Source: Emticicia sp031378345
GTDB taxonomy: Bacteria; Bacteroidota; Bacteroidia; Cytophagales; Spirosomataceae
DNA length: 64,000 nucleotides
Direction of reading: 5' to 3'
Assembly: GCA_031378345.1 (NCBI GenBank)
Contig: JANNDY010000034.1
Coordinates: 1-64,000, forward strand
Positions 8,244-17,843 of the stretch are shown here, in pieces; the stretch's first letter is position 1, and each line of letters begins with the position of its first letter. The notes beneath the pieces are model-generated. The model did not search any database, was not told the origin of the DNA, and was given only the letters and a program-made list of their open reading frames with translations. Made by a program: the position numbers and the translations under genes.

Positions 8244-11200
8244 TTAAAATGTTACCTGTACGCCTAATACAACTGATTTGGGAGTAGGGTATGTTCCTCC
8301 ATAGATGCCACCAGCTGGCGGTTCTGGCGATGGACCACTAAACTTGGTTACATAAAAAAGGTTATTAAAATTGGCATAAACTCTTGCCTGTGATAGCCAT
8401 TTTTGTGGTAAAATTGACTTGGCAAAATCATAAGAAAGCGTAATCTCTCTGCAAGCTAAATAATCACCTTTTTCATAAAATCTTGAATTGTTGCCATTTA
8501 ATACTTGACCAGCATTATTAGCTCTGGTATAGTTTTTCTTTCCCGCCGGAGCCCCTACTTGGTCGGCAAAATACACTTTCGGAATATCAGTGTCGGTATT
8601 GGTTGGCGACCACGCATTTTTTTGTAGTTCCATATAATTGAACGTACCCTGATAGTTACCTAATGTTCTGGCTACCAAGTCATTATAAATGGTATGTCCT
8701 AATGCAAAATCAAAGCGAGAAAATAATGAAATTCCTTTAAACGAAACACTGGTAGTGAAACCGCCTGTAACTTTTGGATTTATATTGCCAAGGTAAACTT
8801 GGTCTCTTGAATCAATTATGTCATTTTTATCAACATCTAACCAATTTACATCGCCTGCCGTAATTTTATTGACTTGCGTAGTGCTTGGTCCACCGATTCC
8901 GGCAATGGCATCTACTCTATTTGCTGCAATCTGGGCTACTTCTTCGGCACTTTTAAATATGGATACTTGCTGGTAGCCATAAATTGCTCCGAGAGGTTGT
9001 CCTTCTTGTAGCCCACCTACCCAAACTACTTTACCTTGTGCTGCGTCATAAATTTGCAAACCACCCTGACGATTAAATTCGTTTCCATTGAAAGGTAATT
9101 GTAGAATTTTGTTTTTAACAAAGGCTATATTACCTCCAATTTCCCAGACAAGACCGTTTGGTTTTCTTAAAACAATAGCATTTGTCGTAAACTCAAATCC
9201 TTTATTTTGGAACGTTCCTAAATTGGTTCTTACCGAGGTAAAACCAACATAACTTGGAAGCGTAAGATTTGTTAATAAATCACTTGTCTGTCATAATAGT
9301 CCACCATAAAAGTCAAGCGATTATTCAAAACAGATAAATCAAGTCCTAAATCCAGCGTTTTACTTTTTTCCCATCTTAAATCACTATTGACAATTCCTGT
9401 ATTTAGAAAGCCAAGACTACCATTATAATTTCCTTGTGAGCCATATACTCCTTGTACTTCGTAGTTTCCAATTCCTGCAATATTTCCATTTTGCCCATAA
9501 CTAAATCTTGGTTTCAAAGAAGTAATGTATTTAGACAGAAAGCTATTTTGGAAAAACTTTTCTTTATGAACATTCCAACCTGCCGACATCCCTGGAAAAA
9601 ATCCGAAGCGATTATTACTTGCCAAGCTCGAAACACCATCTTGGCGGTAAACTAAAGTTAATAGATAACGACTATCATAATCATAGTTTAAGCGTCCGAA
9701 ATTTGAAAGAATTTTATATTCATCTCTTGAACTAAAATTACTTCCTGCGGCAAACGATGTCGAGGCATTTGCTGTAATAATATCATCAGTTGGTGCATTT
9801 TGACCAAAAACTTGCATTCCAAAGCCTTTGTTTCCAAAAAGCTCTGCTCCCAACATAGCATTTATGTTATGTTTTTCGCCTAATGTTTTACTGTAATTAA
9901 TGATTGCGTTATATTGTTGTTGAACAGACCGTGAAAATGCTGAAATCGAATTTCGAGTAGTGCTACTAAAGGATGGCGGAGTAGTATATAAATTTGTATA
10001 GGTTTGGGTTGCTTGTGTAAATGATTGGTCAATATTCTCAAATAAATAGGCATTACCAGAAACTTTAATATACAAATCCTTTATAATATCATATTTTACA
10101 GAAGCATTTACGGTAATTCTGTTTACTTCATTACTTCTCTTGGTTTTGTTTAGCCAATAAAGAGGATTACCATCACTAATTCCATTGCCCGGATTCGGTT
10201 GAGTTTTTTCAGCATCTAACCACGGGTTCATGGTAGGCCAAACCGCCAAATTACGATACAAAGTATTCACTTCTGAACCCAAAACACCAAGTTGAGCTGA
10301 GGTCGAAAAAGTTGCTCCTGTAGAAACCTCCAAATTAGGTTTTACTTTATAAGAACTATTGATATTTCCTGTATAACGCTTATAATCAGAACCTACGATT
10401 ACGCCTTCTTCATTATAATAATCAAAACTTGCAAAATATTTACCTCTGTCATTTCCACCCGTAACATTGATATAATGGTCTTGGGTTTGTGTATTTCTGA
10501 AAACCAAATCTTGAACTTCTTGACCGTGGTCTTTAAATAAAATCGAACCACCGTAAGGGTCATCTAAACTTTCCCAACCTTGAGCCAAAAGCCCTGCATT
10601 GGCTGCATTATTTGGTCGAATGTCGAATAGTGCCAAATCTCCTGCCCCAGTCAATAAACCATAACCTCTCGAAGCATTTACTTGGGCTAAGGTTCGTTGC
10701 GAATTGAGGTTTCCAAGTCTATTATAATAGATATAATCACGGGCATTCATATATTGGTAGCCTTCACGATTTTTGTTGTAACCAGCATTGAATTTATAAG
10801 AAACCTGAGCTGTGCCTACTTTCCCTTGTTTGGTAGAAATTAAAATTACGCCATTGTTTGCCCTTGCTCCATAAATCGCTGTTGAGGCAGCATCTTTCAA
10901 TAATTCAATAGAGGCAATATCATCTGGTGAAATATCATTAAGCGACCTGACCACACCATCGACTACCACCAAAGGTGCTCCTGGACTATTGATTGAAGCC
11001 CCTCCCCTTAACAAAATACTTGGTGCTGCACCAGGTGTTCCACTTCGATTGATTACCTGCAAACCTGCCAACGTGCCTTGTAACGCAGCCCCAACATTTG
11101 CTCGTGGGGCATTGGCAAGCACTTCAGTATTCAGTTTTCCGATAGAGCTTGTGATATTTTTACGAGATTGAGTACCATAACCTACCACCACCACTTCATT

Positions 11201-11512
11201 GAGGGTAGCTAAATCTGGCTTTAATGTAACATTGAGTATTGAAGCGTTTCCAACTTTGACTTCTTCTTTTTGATAACCAATATAGCTAAAAACAATAGTT
11301 TCGCTTGCATCGGCAGCTATCGAAAATGCTCCATTACTATCAGTAATTGTCCCCACAGACTTCCCTTTTACTGAAATACTTACGCCTAAAAGACCCTGAC
11401 CATCGTCTTCAGATTTTACTTTTCCAGTAATGTTTTTTGTTTGTGCCCACAAAGAATTTGAAAATAGAAAGCAGGCAATTATGATACATACTTTCGGATA
11501 AAGGTTTTTCAT
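8244..11512 (-). pseudogene. SusC-type TonB-dependent transporter, frameshifted
   Basis: Two reading frames together code one SusC protein of about 1,090 residues. The first (11512 down to the stop at ~9272) has a signal peptide ending LWAQ, a CarboxypepD_reg-like domain (~26-105), the NEVVVVGYGTQ segment, the plug and much of the barrel, and stops after DYYDRQVIY. The rest continues in another frame as SDLLTNLTLPSYVG and runs to the end at 8244, finishing with the aromatic VVLGVQVTF typical of outer-membrane barrels. The break lies near 9285-9292. The known consensus YYDRxTxDLL is restored if one GACA unit is added to GACAGACAAGT, suggesting a 4-bp contraction. If real, the barrel lacks its last ~350 residues and should not insert. 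A sequencing error is possible. Confidence 0.85.
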
Positions 11513-11534
11513 AGAAAAGAATTTGATTAATGTA

Positions 11535-11549
11535 TTATGTATGACATAA
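11535..11549. promoter_or_regulatory. Palindromic operator candidate for the GntR regulator
   Basis: The sequence TTATGT-ATG-ACATAA is a perfect inverted repeat with 6-bp arms and a 3-bp spacer, the size expected for a FadR-subfamily GntR dimer. It lies immediately downstream of the -7 element of the susC promoter, over the expected transcription start, so a bound repressor would block initiation. Ten bases of it (TATTATGTAT, 11533-11542) recur inverted as ATACATAATA at 11791-11800, right at the regulator's own start codon. That suggests autoregulation. The binding itself is inferred. Confidence 0.55.
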
Positions 11550-11580
11550 CAAAACTAATAGGTATTATTTAAATATCAAA
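11550..11580 (-). promoter_or_regulatory. Bacteroidota-type promoter of the sialic acid operon
   Basis: On the minus strand TTTG (11580-11577) is followed by exactly 19 bases and then TAGTTTTG (11557-11550). This fits the Bacteroidota primary sigma consensus TTTG-N19-21-TAnnTTTG without a mismatch. It lies about 40 bp before the susC start codon and would drive susC, susD and the downstream sialic acid genes. Confidence 0.65.
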
Positions 11581-11770
11581 ATAATTATAAAATAAATTTA
11601 ATAATTGATGTAAAAGGGTAAAATTTGAAGGACGGTTAATAAATTAAACACAACAAATTTAAATAAAAGCCCCATATTGGTAAATATTAGGTTCTTTTTT
11701 CTAATCGCTAAGATTTTTTTGTTAAATTATATTTATTATTAGGATGTGTTTCAATAATCTTTTTTTTTGC

Positions 11771-11778
11771 TAATTTTG
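11771..11778 (+). promoter_or_regulatory. -7 element for the gntR regulator
   Basis: TAATTTTG fits the Bacteroidota -7 consensus TAnnTTTG and lies 21 bp before the regulator's ATG, giving a very short leader. I see no good TTTG at the -33 distance, so the call is tentative. The half operator ATACATAATA follows it directly. Confidence 0.35.
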
Positions 11779-11799
11779 TTTTAATATATAATACATAAT

Positions 11800-12522
11800 A
11801 TGGTCAATAATATGATTAATAATTTCACAACTGTAGATAATAGTTCGTTGGTAGATAAAGTAGAGGCGAACTTGGTCGAATTACTACAAAATCGAAAACT
11901 CAAAGTTGGGGATGTAATTCCTAAAGAAATAGAATTAGTGGAAACGTTGGGCGTAAGCAGAACTGTTATTAGAGAAGCACTGGCTCGGCTCCGCACAATG
12001 GGCTTGATTGAATCAAAGAAAAAGAAAGGCTCGGTTATCACAAGTCCTGATATTTTTGGTATCATGAGTAAAAGCATGAATCCTCATATTCTCGACCAAG
12101 AAACACTTAAAGAAATTTTTGAAATTAGGTTGGTTTTAGAAATCGGAATGGCAGATTTTATTTTTCAAAAAATAACAAAAGAAGATATTAAAGAATTGAA
12201 AGAAATTGTAAAGAATGAACCATTATCAAGCGAATCTCACCTTTTTAATATTGACCACGAAATAAAATTTCATGGAAAATTATACGAAATAACAGGAAAT
12301 AAAACCATGAAGACTTTTCAAAGAATGTTATTGCCAATCTTTGATTATGTTCATAATAGCGGCTTACTTCAAAAACAGCTCGAACAAAAGAGGTTTGTAT
12401 CTCACAAAGGATTGGTAGATATTCTTGAAAACGGTTCGCCAGAATTGTTTAGAAATGCCATGAGAAATCATTTAGAAAATCATTTTGTGAGGTTATTTAT
12501 GTCATCTGAAAATGTATCCTAA
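11800..12522 (+). CDS. GntR-family (FadR subfamily) transcriptional regulator
   Basis: This 240-residue DNA-binding protein is transcribed away from the sialic acid operon. Residues ~18-85 form the winged helix-turn-helix: VGDVIPKEIELVETLGVSRTVIREALARLRTMGLIESKKKKGSVI is the classic GntR pattern. Residues ~100-235 are an all-helical FCD ligand domain with acidic and histidine residues (DHEIKFH, SHKGL, NHLENHF) that in this family bind a metal and a sugar acid. E. coli NanR belongs to the same FCD subfamily and responds to N-acetylneuraminate, so the same ligand is plausible here. It probably represses the divergent operon through the palindrome at 11535-11549. The alternative start MINNFTT at 11812 is possible. 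Confidence 0.9.
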   Translation: MVNNMINNFTTVDNSSLVDKVEANLVELLQNRKLKVGDVIPKEIELVETLGVSRTVIREALARLRTMGLIESKKKKGSVITSPDIFGIMSKSMNPHILDQETLKEIFEIRLVLEIGMADFIFQKITKEDIKELKEIVKNEPLSSESHLFNIDHEIKFHGKLYEITGNKTMKTFQRMLLPIFDYVHNSGLLQKQLEQKRFVSHKGLVDILENGSPELFRNAMRNHLENHFVRLFMSSENVS

Positions 12523-12558
12523 TATTTCCCTTTTTGGAAGTAATAAGATGTAACAACA

Positions 12559-14568
12559 TTATTTCGTGATTTTCAACAACACCACCCCATGATGTTTTAT
12601 CTCGGTTTTATATAAATTTTCAAAATTACCTAAATCTTTTTGTTGCCACACATCTCGCAATTGAAATTTTCCTTTTAAGCCAATTTTATTGAAATCAAGT
12701 GTAAAAGGCTTCGCTTTTTCATCTCCCCAACGTAAATAACTTTCGGGTGTTTTTGTATAATCTCCCACATTAAATAAACCAATAGCATACGAACCATCTT
12801 CTAAAGGTTTTTGCCAAATTTGCACGCCATTTTCTTCCAAAACAAGCCTTGCAGATTTCCCTAAAGGGTCCTGATTTATCTCAATAACTTCATCATTTGT
12901 AAGCAAATTCAAGGTAAAAGCATCTAATTGTTCAATCGGGCAACCAATAAGCAAAGGTGCTGATAATAAGCTAAATAGACTCACATGACTATACTGTTCG
13001 TCGGGCGTAAGTCGAGTTGGATGCAAACTTGTACCCGTAGTAACATTACCCAAAATCATCATATCAGGGTCGAGCCAATGCCCATGCCCGCCATACGGAC
13101 TCCATTTATCAAGCGTAAAAGCCGAAACGTAAAGACTTAGCCAAGAATCTCGAATGTCAGGACCTGTGCGGTAAGTATTAGTGAATCGTACCCAATCTTT
13201 CACATTTGCAAAAGGAGCAGAATTGGAAATACTATATACGATATCTCTACCCGAATTTTTCAAAGCCACGGACATTTTTTCTGCCGATGGTACTTCAATT
13301 CTCCAGTCGTATTTCAGATAATCAATGCCCCAAGTTGCCATTTGTTGGGCATCATTTTGTTCAAAATGGTATTTCCCAACATAGCGGAAAGCCCGTTTGT
13401 TATTTTTGATAGAATCGGTGATTTTTCCATTTTCAGAGTCAGATGAACCACCGATATAGCCAGCATAACTCGTAATCATTGGTGTAGAATAAACCCCTAC
13501 TTTCAAGCCTAAACCATGCACATAATCTACCATTTCCTTGAATTTTGGAAACTTTTCGTTGGGTTGAATGGCATTGAATTGCCCGCCACGCTGTCCTTGC
13601 CAAGCATCATCAATATTAATGTAAGTCCAGCCATGTTGGTTTAGTCCCATCTTTACCATGGCATCGGCTGAGGCTATTACTTTTTCTTGGTCGATATTTC
13701 TTGCCCAAGAATTCCACCCATTCCACCCTATTGGGGGAGTAAGTGCAATGGTATCGCCGATGATAATTTTTAATGCTTTGGTAGCTTCTCCTAATTCATT
13801 TTTAGCTATCAGAACCGTTGAATAAATGCCTTTTTGGTTAATTTTTCCTGTAATAATTCCTGTTTTTGCATCGACTGTTAGACCTTTTGGCAAATTTTTA
13901 ACAGAAAAACGCATCGGTCGTTGTCCTGTTGCGGCAATTGTATAAAGGAATGGGTTGTTAGGTCTTGCTCCAAAAAGTTTTGGTGAATTAATTTTAGGTT
14001 TTCTGTCAGGCTGAGGTGTTAGAATATATTTTTCATCTGAATTTGGAGTATTTTGAGGGATAAAATCATCCTTCATTACAAACTGAGCATTTGCCCAATT
14101 AGAATAAGACCTGTTAAATCCTTTTTCTTCGATAGTTACCAAAAGCCCCAAACGTTTAATTCCTAACAAATTAACTTTTACGGTTTTTGGTTCATCACCC
14201 AAATTCATTTCACCACTTTCAAACAAAACTTTTCTATCGCAAATTACATAAAATTTGAGAGGTAAATCTTTTACGCCTTTATCATCCACACCAACTATCG
14301 CCGAAAACTCGGTTGCGTGTCCATCTAAAAAGAATGATAAAACACTGGTTGAACTTACCCCTATACCATGTTTAAAAAGTTTTCCATTCATCCGAATCGA
14401 GTCTCCGCCAGCATTGGTTTTGGCCGAAACCGAAGGTATTCCTTCGGAAAATGATTTAATTGTTAAATCATCTAACCAAACTATTTTGGAATTTTGGGCT
14501 AAAATGCCAGAACTAAAACACACACAGGCAATCAACAACGAGGCTATTTTTTTCATCAAATCTTTCAT
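12559..14568 (-). CDS. GH27 alpha-galactosidase with NPCBM and Ig-like domains
   Basis: This 669-residue secreted enzyme has a signal peptide ending ILAQ (1-25). An NPCBM-type carbohydrate-binding module follows (~27-165; pattern IVWLDDL, then GKLFKHGIGVSSTSVLSF), then a putative Ig fold (~195-270; LPKGLTVDAKTGIITGKI). The GH27 barrel runs from ~276: TPPIGWNGWNSWA at its start, YINIDDAWQ, nucleophile Asp421 in YLKYDW and likely acid/base Asp471 in YRTGPDIRDSW, then DPDMMILGN. GH27 enzymes hydrolyse terminal alpha-D-galactosides or alpha-N-acetylgalactosaminides. It is the last gene of a five-gene operon with an esterase and two sulfatases, six bases after the esterase stop, suggesting a galactose-containing sulfated glycan. 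An in-frame ATG at residue 5 (MKKIAS) is an equally good start. Confidence 0.9.
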   Translation of the reverse strand: MKDLMKKIASLLIACVCFSSGILAQNSKIVWLDDLTIKSFSEGIPSVSAKTNAGGDSIRMNGKLFKHGIGVSSTSVLSFFLDGHATEFSAIVGVDDKGVKDLPLKFYVICDRKVLFESGEMNLGDEPKTVKVNLLGIKRLGLLVTIEEKGFNRSYSNWANAQFVMKDDFIPQNTPNSDEKYILTPQPDRKPKINSPKLFGARPNNPFLYTIAATGQRPMRFSVKNLPKGLTVDAKTGIITGKINQKGIYSTVLIAKNELGEATKALKIIIGDTIALTPPIGWNGWNSWARNIDQEKVIASADAMVKMGLNQHGWTYINIDDAWQGQRGGQFNAIQPNEKFPKFKEMVDYVHGLGLKVGVYSTPMITSYAGYIGGSSDSENGKITDSIKNNKRAFRYVGKYHFEQNDAQQMATWGIDYLKYDWRIEVPSAEKMSVALKNSGRDIVYSISNSAPFANVKDWVRFTNTYRTGPDIRDSWLSLYVSAFTLDKWSPYGGHGHWLDPDMMILGNVTTGTSLHPTRLTPDEQYSHVSLFSLLSAPLLIGCPIEQLDAFTLNLLTNDEVIEINQDPLGKSARLVLEENGVQIWQKPLEDGSYAIGLFNVGDYTKTPESYLRWGDEKAKPFTLDFNKIGLKGKFQLRDVWQQKDLGNFENLYKTEIKHHGVVLLKITK

Positions 14569-14574
14569 TAAATC

Positions 14575-16083
14575 TTATTTTTTAGCTACTTTTTCAGCAA
14601 TCAAAGTCAAAACAGCTTTGTCGCTCCATTCTTGTCCATGTCCCGCCATTGCCGTAAATGAAATCTTGGCATCTGATTTTGGATTTTCGGTTTTATCTAT
14701 GAATTTCTGTAAAAAACGTGTTGCTACATTTGAGTAAAGTCCGTCCATATCGCCCATCCAAATCCATATTTTTCCTTGTAATTTTGGACCAAGAGTTGAC
14801 CAGTTCTTTTCTAAAACCTTCTTCAAATCAAACTTTTCCCACTGTTTGGCAATGTTATGGTCGATTTTTCCAGAAATCGGGTCAAACATTAATGAAGGCA
14901 AGCCATCACTACCTTTTGGACCAAAAACGGCATTGTACGCCCCAAACTGCCCACCCGAAACTAAATAATTGCCAGTTCGGCTATTCAAATTTTCTCCCGT
15001 AATCCAATCTTTCATTGAGAAGGTAGGTTCGCCATAAATCGTTCTTCGGCCAGGTTGTAAATAGCCGTAGCGATTATAAAAAATGGACTCATCTTCGTAA
15101 ATATTTATCAATCCATAATGCTCAAAATCAACAGGATCGGGACTATACGACCATGTGCCATCAAAGAAATCGGGGTATAAAATTTGTAAACCCAACGATA
15201 CCCATCCTCCAGTAGAATTGCCAGTCAGAAAACGCATTTTTGAATCTGCCTTATAGCGAACTTGCTTTTCGATTTCGGGAATCAATTCTTCGGTCAATGC
15301 TTTGCCACAAGGGCCATTATTTTCAGAATCGACTTGATAAGTATCGCCGTACGGCCCTTGTGAATCAAGAAAGACATAGATGATTTGGGGTGCTGTTTTG
15401 GTAAACCACCAATCTGTAAAATCTTTGTTATTCATCAAACCATTGATGGCAGTGTAACGCCCATTCAAACCCGCCGCTCGGTAACAAATCGGATAAGTTT
15501 TATCAGGATTTTCAAAATAACTTGATGGTAACAAAATGGCTGCCTTCAAAAAACGAGGCTTAGCCGAAAAATTAGAAAGAAGTTTACTTTTTATCTCAAC
15601 CGTTTTAACAAAATCATGCTTAACAATAGTAGTTGGGGAAATGATTTTGTTTAATGTTACATTGAGTTGAATGTTATTAGAAAAATAAACAGAATCGATA
15701 TTGCTGTACAAATTTCCTGCTACATTTTCTTGACCATCGTCTATATTTTGCTTGTAAACAACCTGAAAATAATACTTTTCCGAAGCATTTGGTTTTAGTT
15801 TATCTAAGCCAATATTTAAAACATTTTTATCTTTTGAATCTAAAATAAAAGGGGAATTAGCCGCCCAATTTTGGGGTGTTAGGCCAAAAGTGATTTCTGA
15901 ACGAAGGCGTGGCTCTCGTTCATGCTGTTTGGTTACGTGTAAAATTAATCTCCCACCTTTGATAAAAGATTGTCTCATTTCTGGAGCAACTACAAAGCTG
16001 ACTTTCCAAGAAATTGCTTCTTGGGCATAAACAAAACTGCTTATGAGAATTAGAAACAGGGCAATGACGTTCGCTCTTTTCAT
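14575..16083 (-). CDS. Secreted alpha/beta-hydrolase, putative esterase (esterase D/feruloyl-like)
   Basis: A 502-residue protein with a signal peptide (1-20, ending FVYA). Residues ~22-150 are beta-rich and unassigned; the hydrolase domain runs from ~160 to the end. The nucleophile elbow is GNSTGG (288-293, Ser290). The stretch YPDFFDGTWSYSPDPVDF and the late AGHGQEW (candidate catalytic His) match the PF00756 putative-esterase pattern, and WIWMGDMDGLY may hold the acid. Such proteins remove acetyl or other ester groups from glycans, or sometimes cut glycan ester links. It lies 6 bp before the GH27 gene and 9 bp after the unknown gene upstream, so a role in de-esterifying the same substrate is likely. 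The actual ester is unknown. Confidence 0.78.
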   Translation of the reverse strand: MKRANVIALFLILISSFVYAQEAISWKVSFVVAPEMRQSFIKGGRLILHVTKQHEREPRLRSEITFGLTPQNWAANSPFILDSKDKNVLNIGLDKLKPNASEKYYFQVVYKQNIDDGQENVAGNLYSNIDSVYFSNNIQLNVTLNKIISPTTIVKHDFVKTVEIKSKLLSNFSAKPRFLKAAILLPSSYFENPDKTYPICYRAAGLNGRYTAINGLMNNKDFTDWWFTKTAPQIIYVFLDSQGPYGDTYQVDSENNGPCGKALTEELIPEIEKQVRYKADSKMRFLTGNSTGGWVSLGLQILYPDFFDGTWSYSPDPVDFEHYGLINIYEDESIFYNRYGYLQPGRRTIYGEPTFSMKDWITGENLNSRTGNYLVSGGQFGAYNAVFGPKGSDGLPSLMFDPISGKIDHNIAKQWEKFDLKKVLEKNWSTLGPKLQGKIWIWMGDMDGLYSNVATRFLQKFIDKTENPKSDAKISFTAMAGHGQEWSDKAVLTLIAEKVAKK

Positions 16084-16092
16084 GCTATTCGT

Positions 16093-17694
16093 TTACTTAA
16101 AAACATTGGATTCGTTGTTTATCAATTCCCATTTACTAAAATCTCTTTCTACAGATTTGCCATCAATAGATTTTATGACCCATTTGTGTTGAGGAGCATA
16201 AACATCGTAAGTGATGATTTGGCCATCTGGGAATTTAAATTGGATTTTTAATTGCTCAGCACTCGGATTGGATTTTTCAAGATTTGCCAATAATTCTTCG
16301 GCTTTCGTGTCTTCAAAAACAAGCATCAAACCTACATTTTCTGTAGCATAAACTGCGATTTTGACATTGTTGTTTCCTTCATAAACCGCCCAATTGTTTC
16401 TTTCTAAAACAGGCTTAAACCCTTCTGGCACAAAGACTTTGCCCGAGGCACAAGCAAAGTTTTTATAAACACCCGTATTGTTCCATTTCATAAAATCGTT
16501 TCCTTTTCCTGTCAAATGAAAAGTTTCGGGTAGTTTTTGAGCATTGTCATTTAGAAAAAGTGTAGTTGGGCGTGCGATGACCAATGAGTTTTTGCCTTGA
16601 TTGGCCCCACCTGCCGAAAGCAAAAAGTGCTTGCCCGCCGTGAATATTTCTGGGCAAGATTTTTTGCCGTGACCTAATTTTACGAAATAGCCATCGCCTT
16701 TGTTAAAAATTACTTCTACCACTTTATCAGCAGGCCGATATGGCATGCACGAACTCACCAAGGCGTGTACTTCTGCGTTTGAAATATCGGTATTAAATGT
16801 CTCAATGGGGGCATAACTCAACCAAGATTTTACGAAAACAGACTGATAATCAGTAGTTAACTCTTGAATTTTAGCTTTTTCGTAACGCCTACGCATGGGT
16901 GGATAATGCCTTAATTTGTAAGTTCCCAAGGCATAAGTCCAGTTCATGTAATCCAATACATTGCGGGCTTCGGCACTCACTTTTTCAGAAGCAAAAGCTT
17001 CTAAATTTAACAAAGCTGCTATGGTGTAGCCAATGTAAGGGATAGAATTGTATTCGTATAAACCATTGGTTTTCATGCGGTTTAAATAAGCCAAAATCTT
17101 AACTTCCATGCCGTTTGCGACGTTGTCGTAGGTGGGCAACGAATTGCCATGAAGCGTCCGCCAACGATTTTTTAGATAGCGAGAGCCTTCGGTCATCAAA
17201 ATATGATTTTCGGTATCGGCCACTAAACCCAATGTACGTGGTGTGGCCCGTCGGTATTTACCACCTTCCTCGGTAAGCAATGTGTTTATCAAATGCTCTT
17301 TTGTTTTGGGGTAAAGCAAATCAGGTTGATTGTCGAACAAAAACAGGATGGTGGTCAGGGGCATGAGCGTAAAATCATAATCGCCTTTGGGATTCAATGC
17401 CCAATGTGAACCCGTAACGCCCCGAACTTTCATTTGTTGGATTGCATTATTTACGACCTCGATGTCTTGTTTCAGAAGCAATTTTGCGAGCAGAATTCTG
17501 GGCGTATTGCCCCGTTCGCTCAATTTATCGAAATTGATTTTTTTGCTTGCAAACGATTGATAAACCTGATTTGCCAAATCAGCGTTTTTCTTCCATGCAA
17601 TAGTTCGCTGGTGCGGTATTTGCACCATTGACTGACCATTGCTTTGTATCGAAAACAATGAAATAGTTAAGTAAGTCAAAAGGATAATTCTCAT
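16093..17694 (-). CDS. Unknown secreted protein, possible alpha/alpha-barrel polysaccharide-active enzyme
   Basis: I do not recognise this 533-residue protein with confidence. It has a signal peptide (MRIILLTYLTISLFSIQSNGQ). Residues ~40-300 look strongly helical, with aromatic and charged segments typical of alpha/alpha toroids (GSHWALNPKGDYDFTLMPLTTILF, LVADTENHILMTEGSRYLKNRW, YDNVANGMEVKILAYLNRMKTNGLYEYNS). Residues ~330-525 look beta-rich. A toroid followed by a beta-sheet domain, with a conserved-looking TENH motif, is the layout of several polysaccharide lyase and unsaturated-uronide families, so an enzymatic role on the operon's substrate is plausible. That is inference from general pattern. 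It lies 9 bp upstream of the esterase gene. Confidence 0.6.
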   Translation of the reverse strand: MRIILLTYLTISLFSIQSNGQSMVQIPHQRTIAWKKNADLANQVYQSFASKKINFDKLSERGNTPRILLAKLLLKQDIEVVNNAIQQMKVRGVTGSHWALNPKGDYDFTLMPLTTILFLFDNQPDLLYPKTKEHLINTLLTEEGGKYRRATPRTLGLVADTENHILMTEGSRYLKNRWRTLHGNSLPTYDNVANGMEVKILAYLNRMKTNGLYEYNSIPYIGYTIAALLNLEAFASEKVSAEARNVLDYMNWTYALGTYKLRHYPPMRRRYEKAKIQELTTDYQSVFVKSWLSYAPIETFNTDISNAEVHALVSSCMPYRPADKVVEVIFNKGDGYFVKLGHGKKSCPEIFTAGKHFLLSAGGANQGKNSLVIARPTTLFLNDNAQKLPETFHLTGKGNDFMKWNNTGVYKNFACASGKVFVPEGFKPVLERNNWAVYEGNNNVKIAVYATENVGLMLVFEDTKAEELLANLEKSNPSAEQLKIQFKFPDGQIITYDVYAPQHKWVIKSIDGKSVERDFSKWELINNESNVFK

Positions 17695-17721
17695 TTACGG
17701 CTGATTCTTTTTAAAATTATT

Positions 17722-17820
17722 CTATTTCCCAAATGGATGAATTGTGCATTGAATAGAGCCATTCAGCAGCTCACCTTTTACATTCTTGATTTTGTAATCA
17801 ATCGTGAATATGTCCACGAA
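17722..17820 (-). pseudogene. C-terminal remnant of a cytochrome c/DUF6797-type gene
   Basis: Between the unknown gene and the sulfatase, the minus strand codes about 31 residues from VDIFTIDYKIKNVKGELL to TIHPFGK and a stop. They match the last residues of the intact protein at 28738-31407 (VDVITIDYKIKNIKGELL ... TIHQLGK) almost residue for residue, and the DNA is clearly similar too. Upstream of VD the similarity ends and there is no start codon. This is the tail of a deleted second copy, left next to a sulfatase as in the intact locus. Confidence 0.8.
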
Positions 17821-17843
17821 AAGGCTCTTGTTTTTTCAACGTG

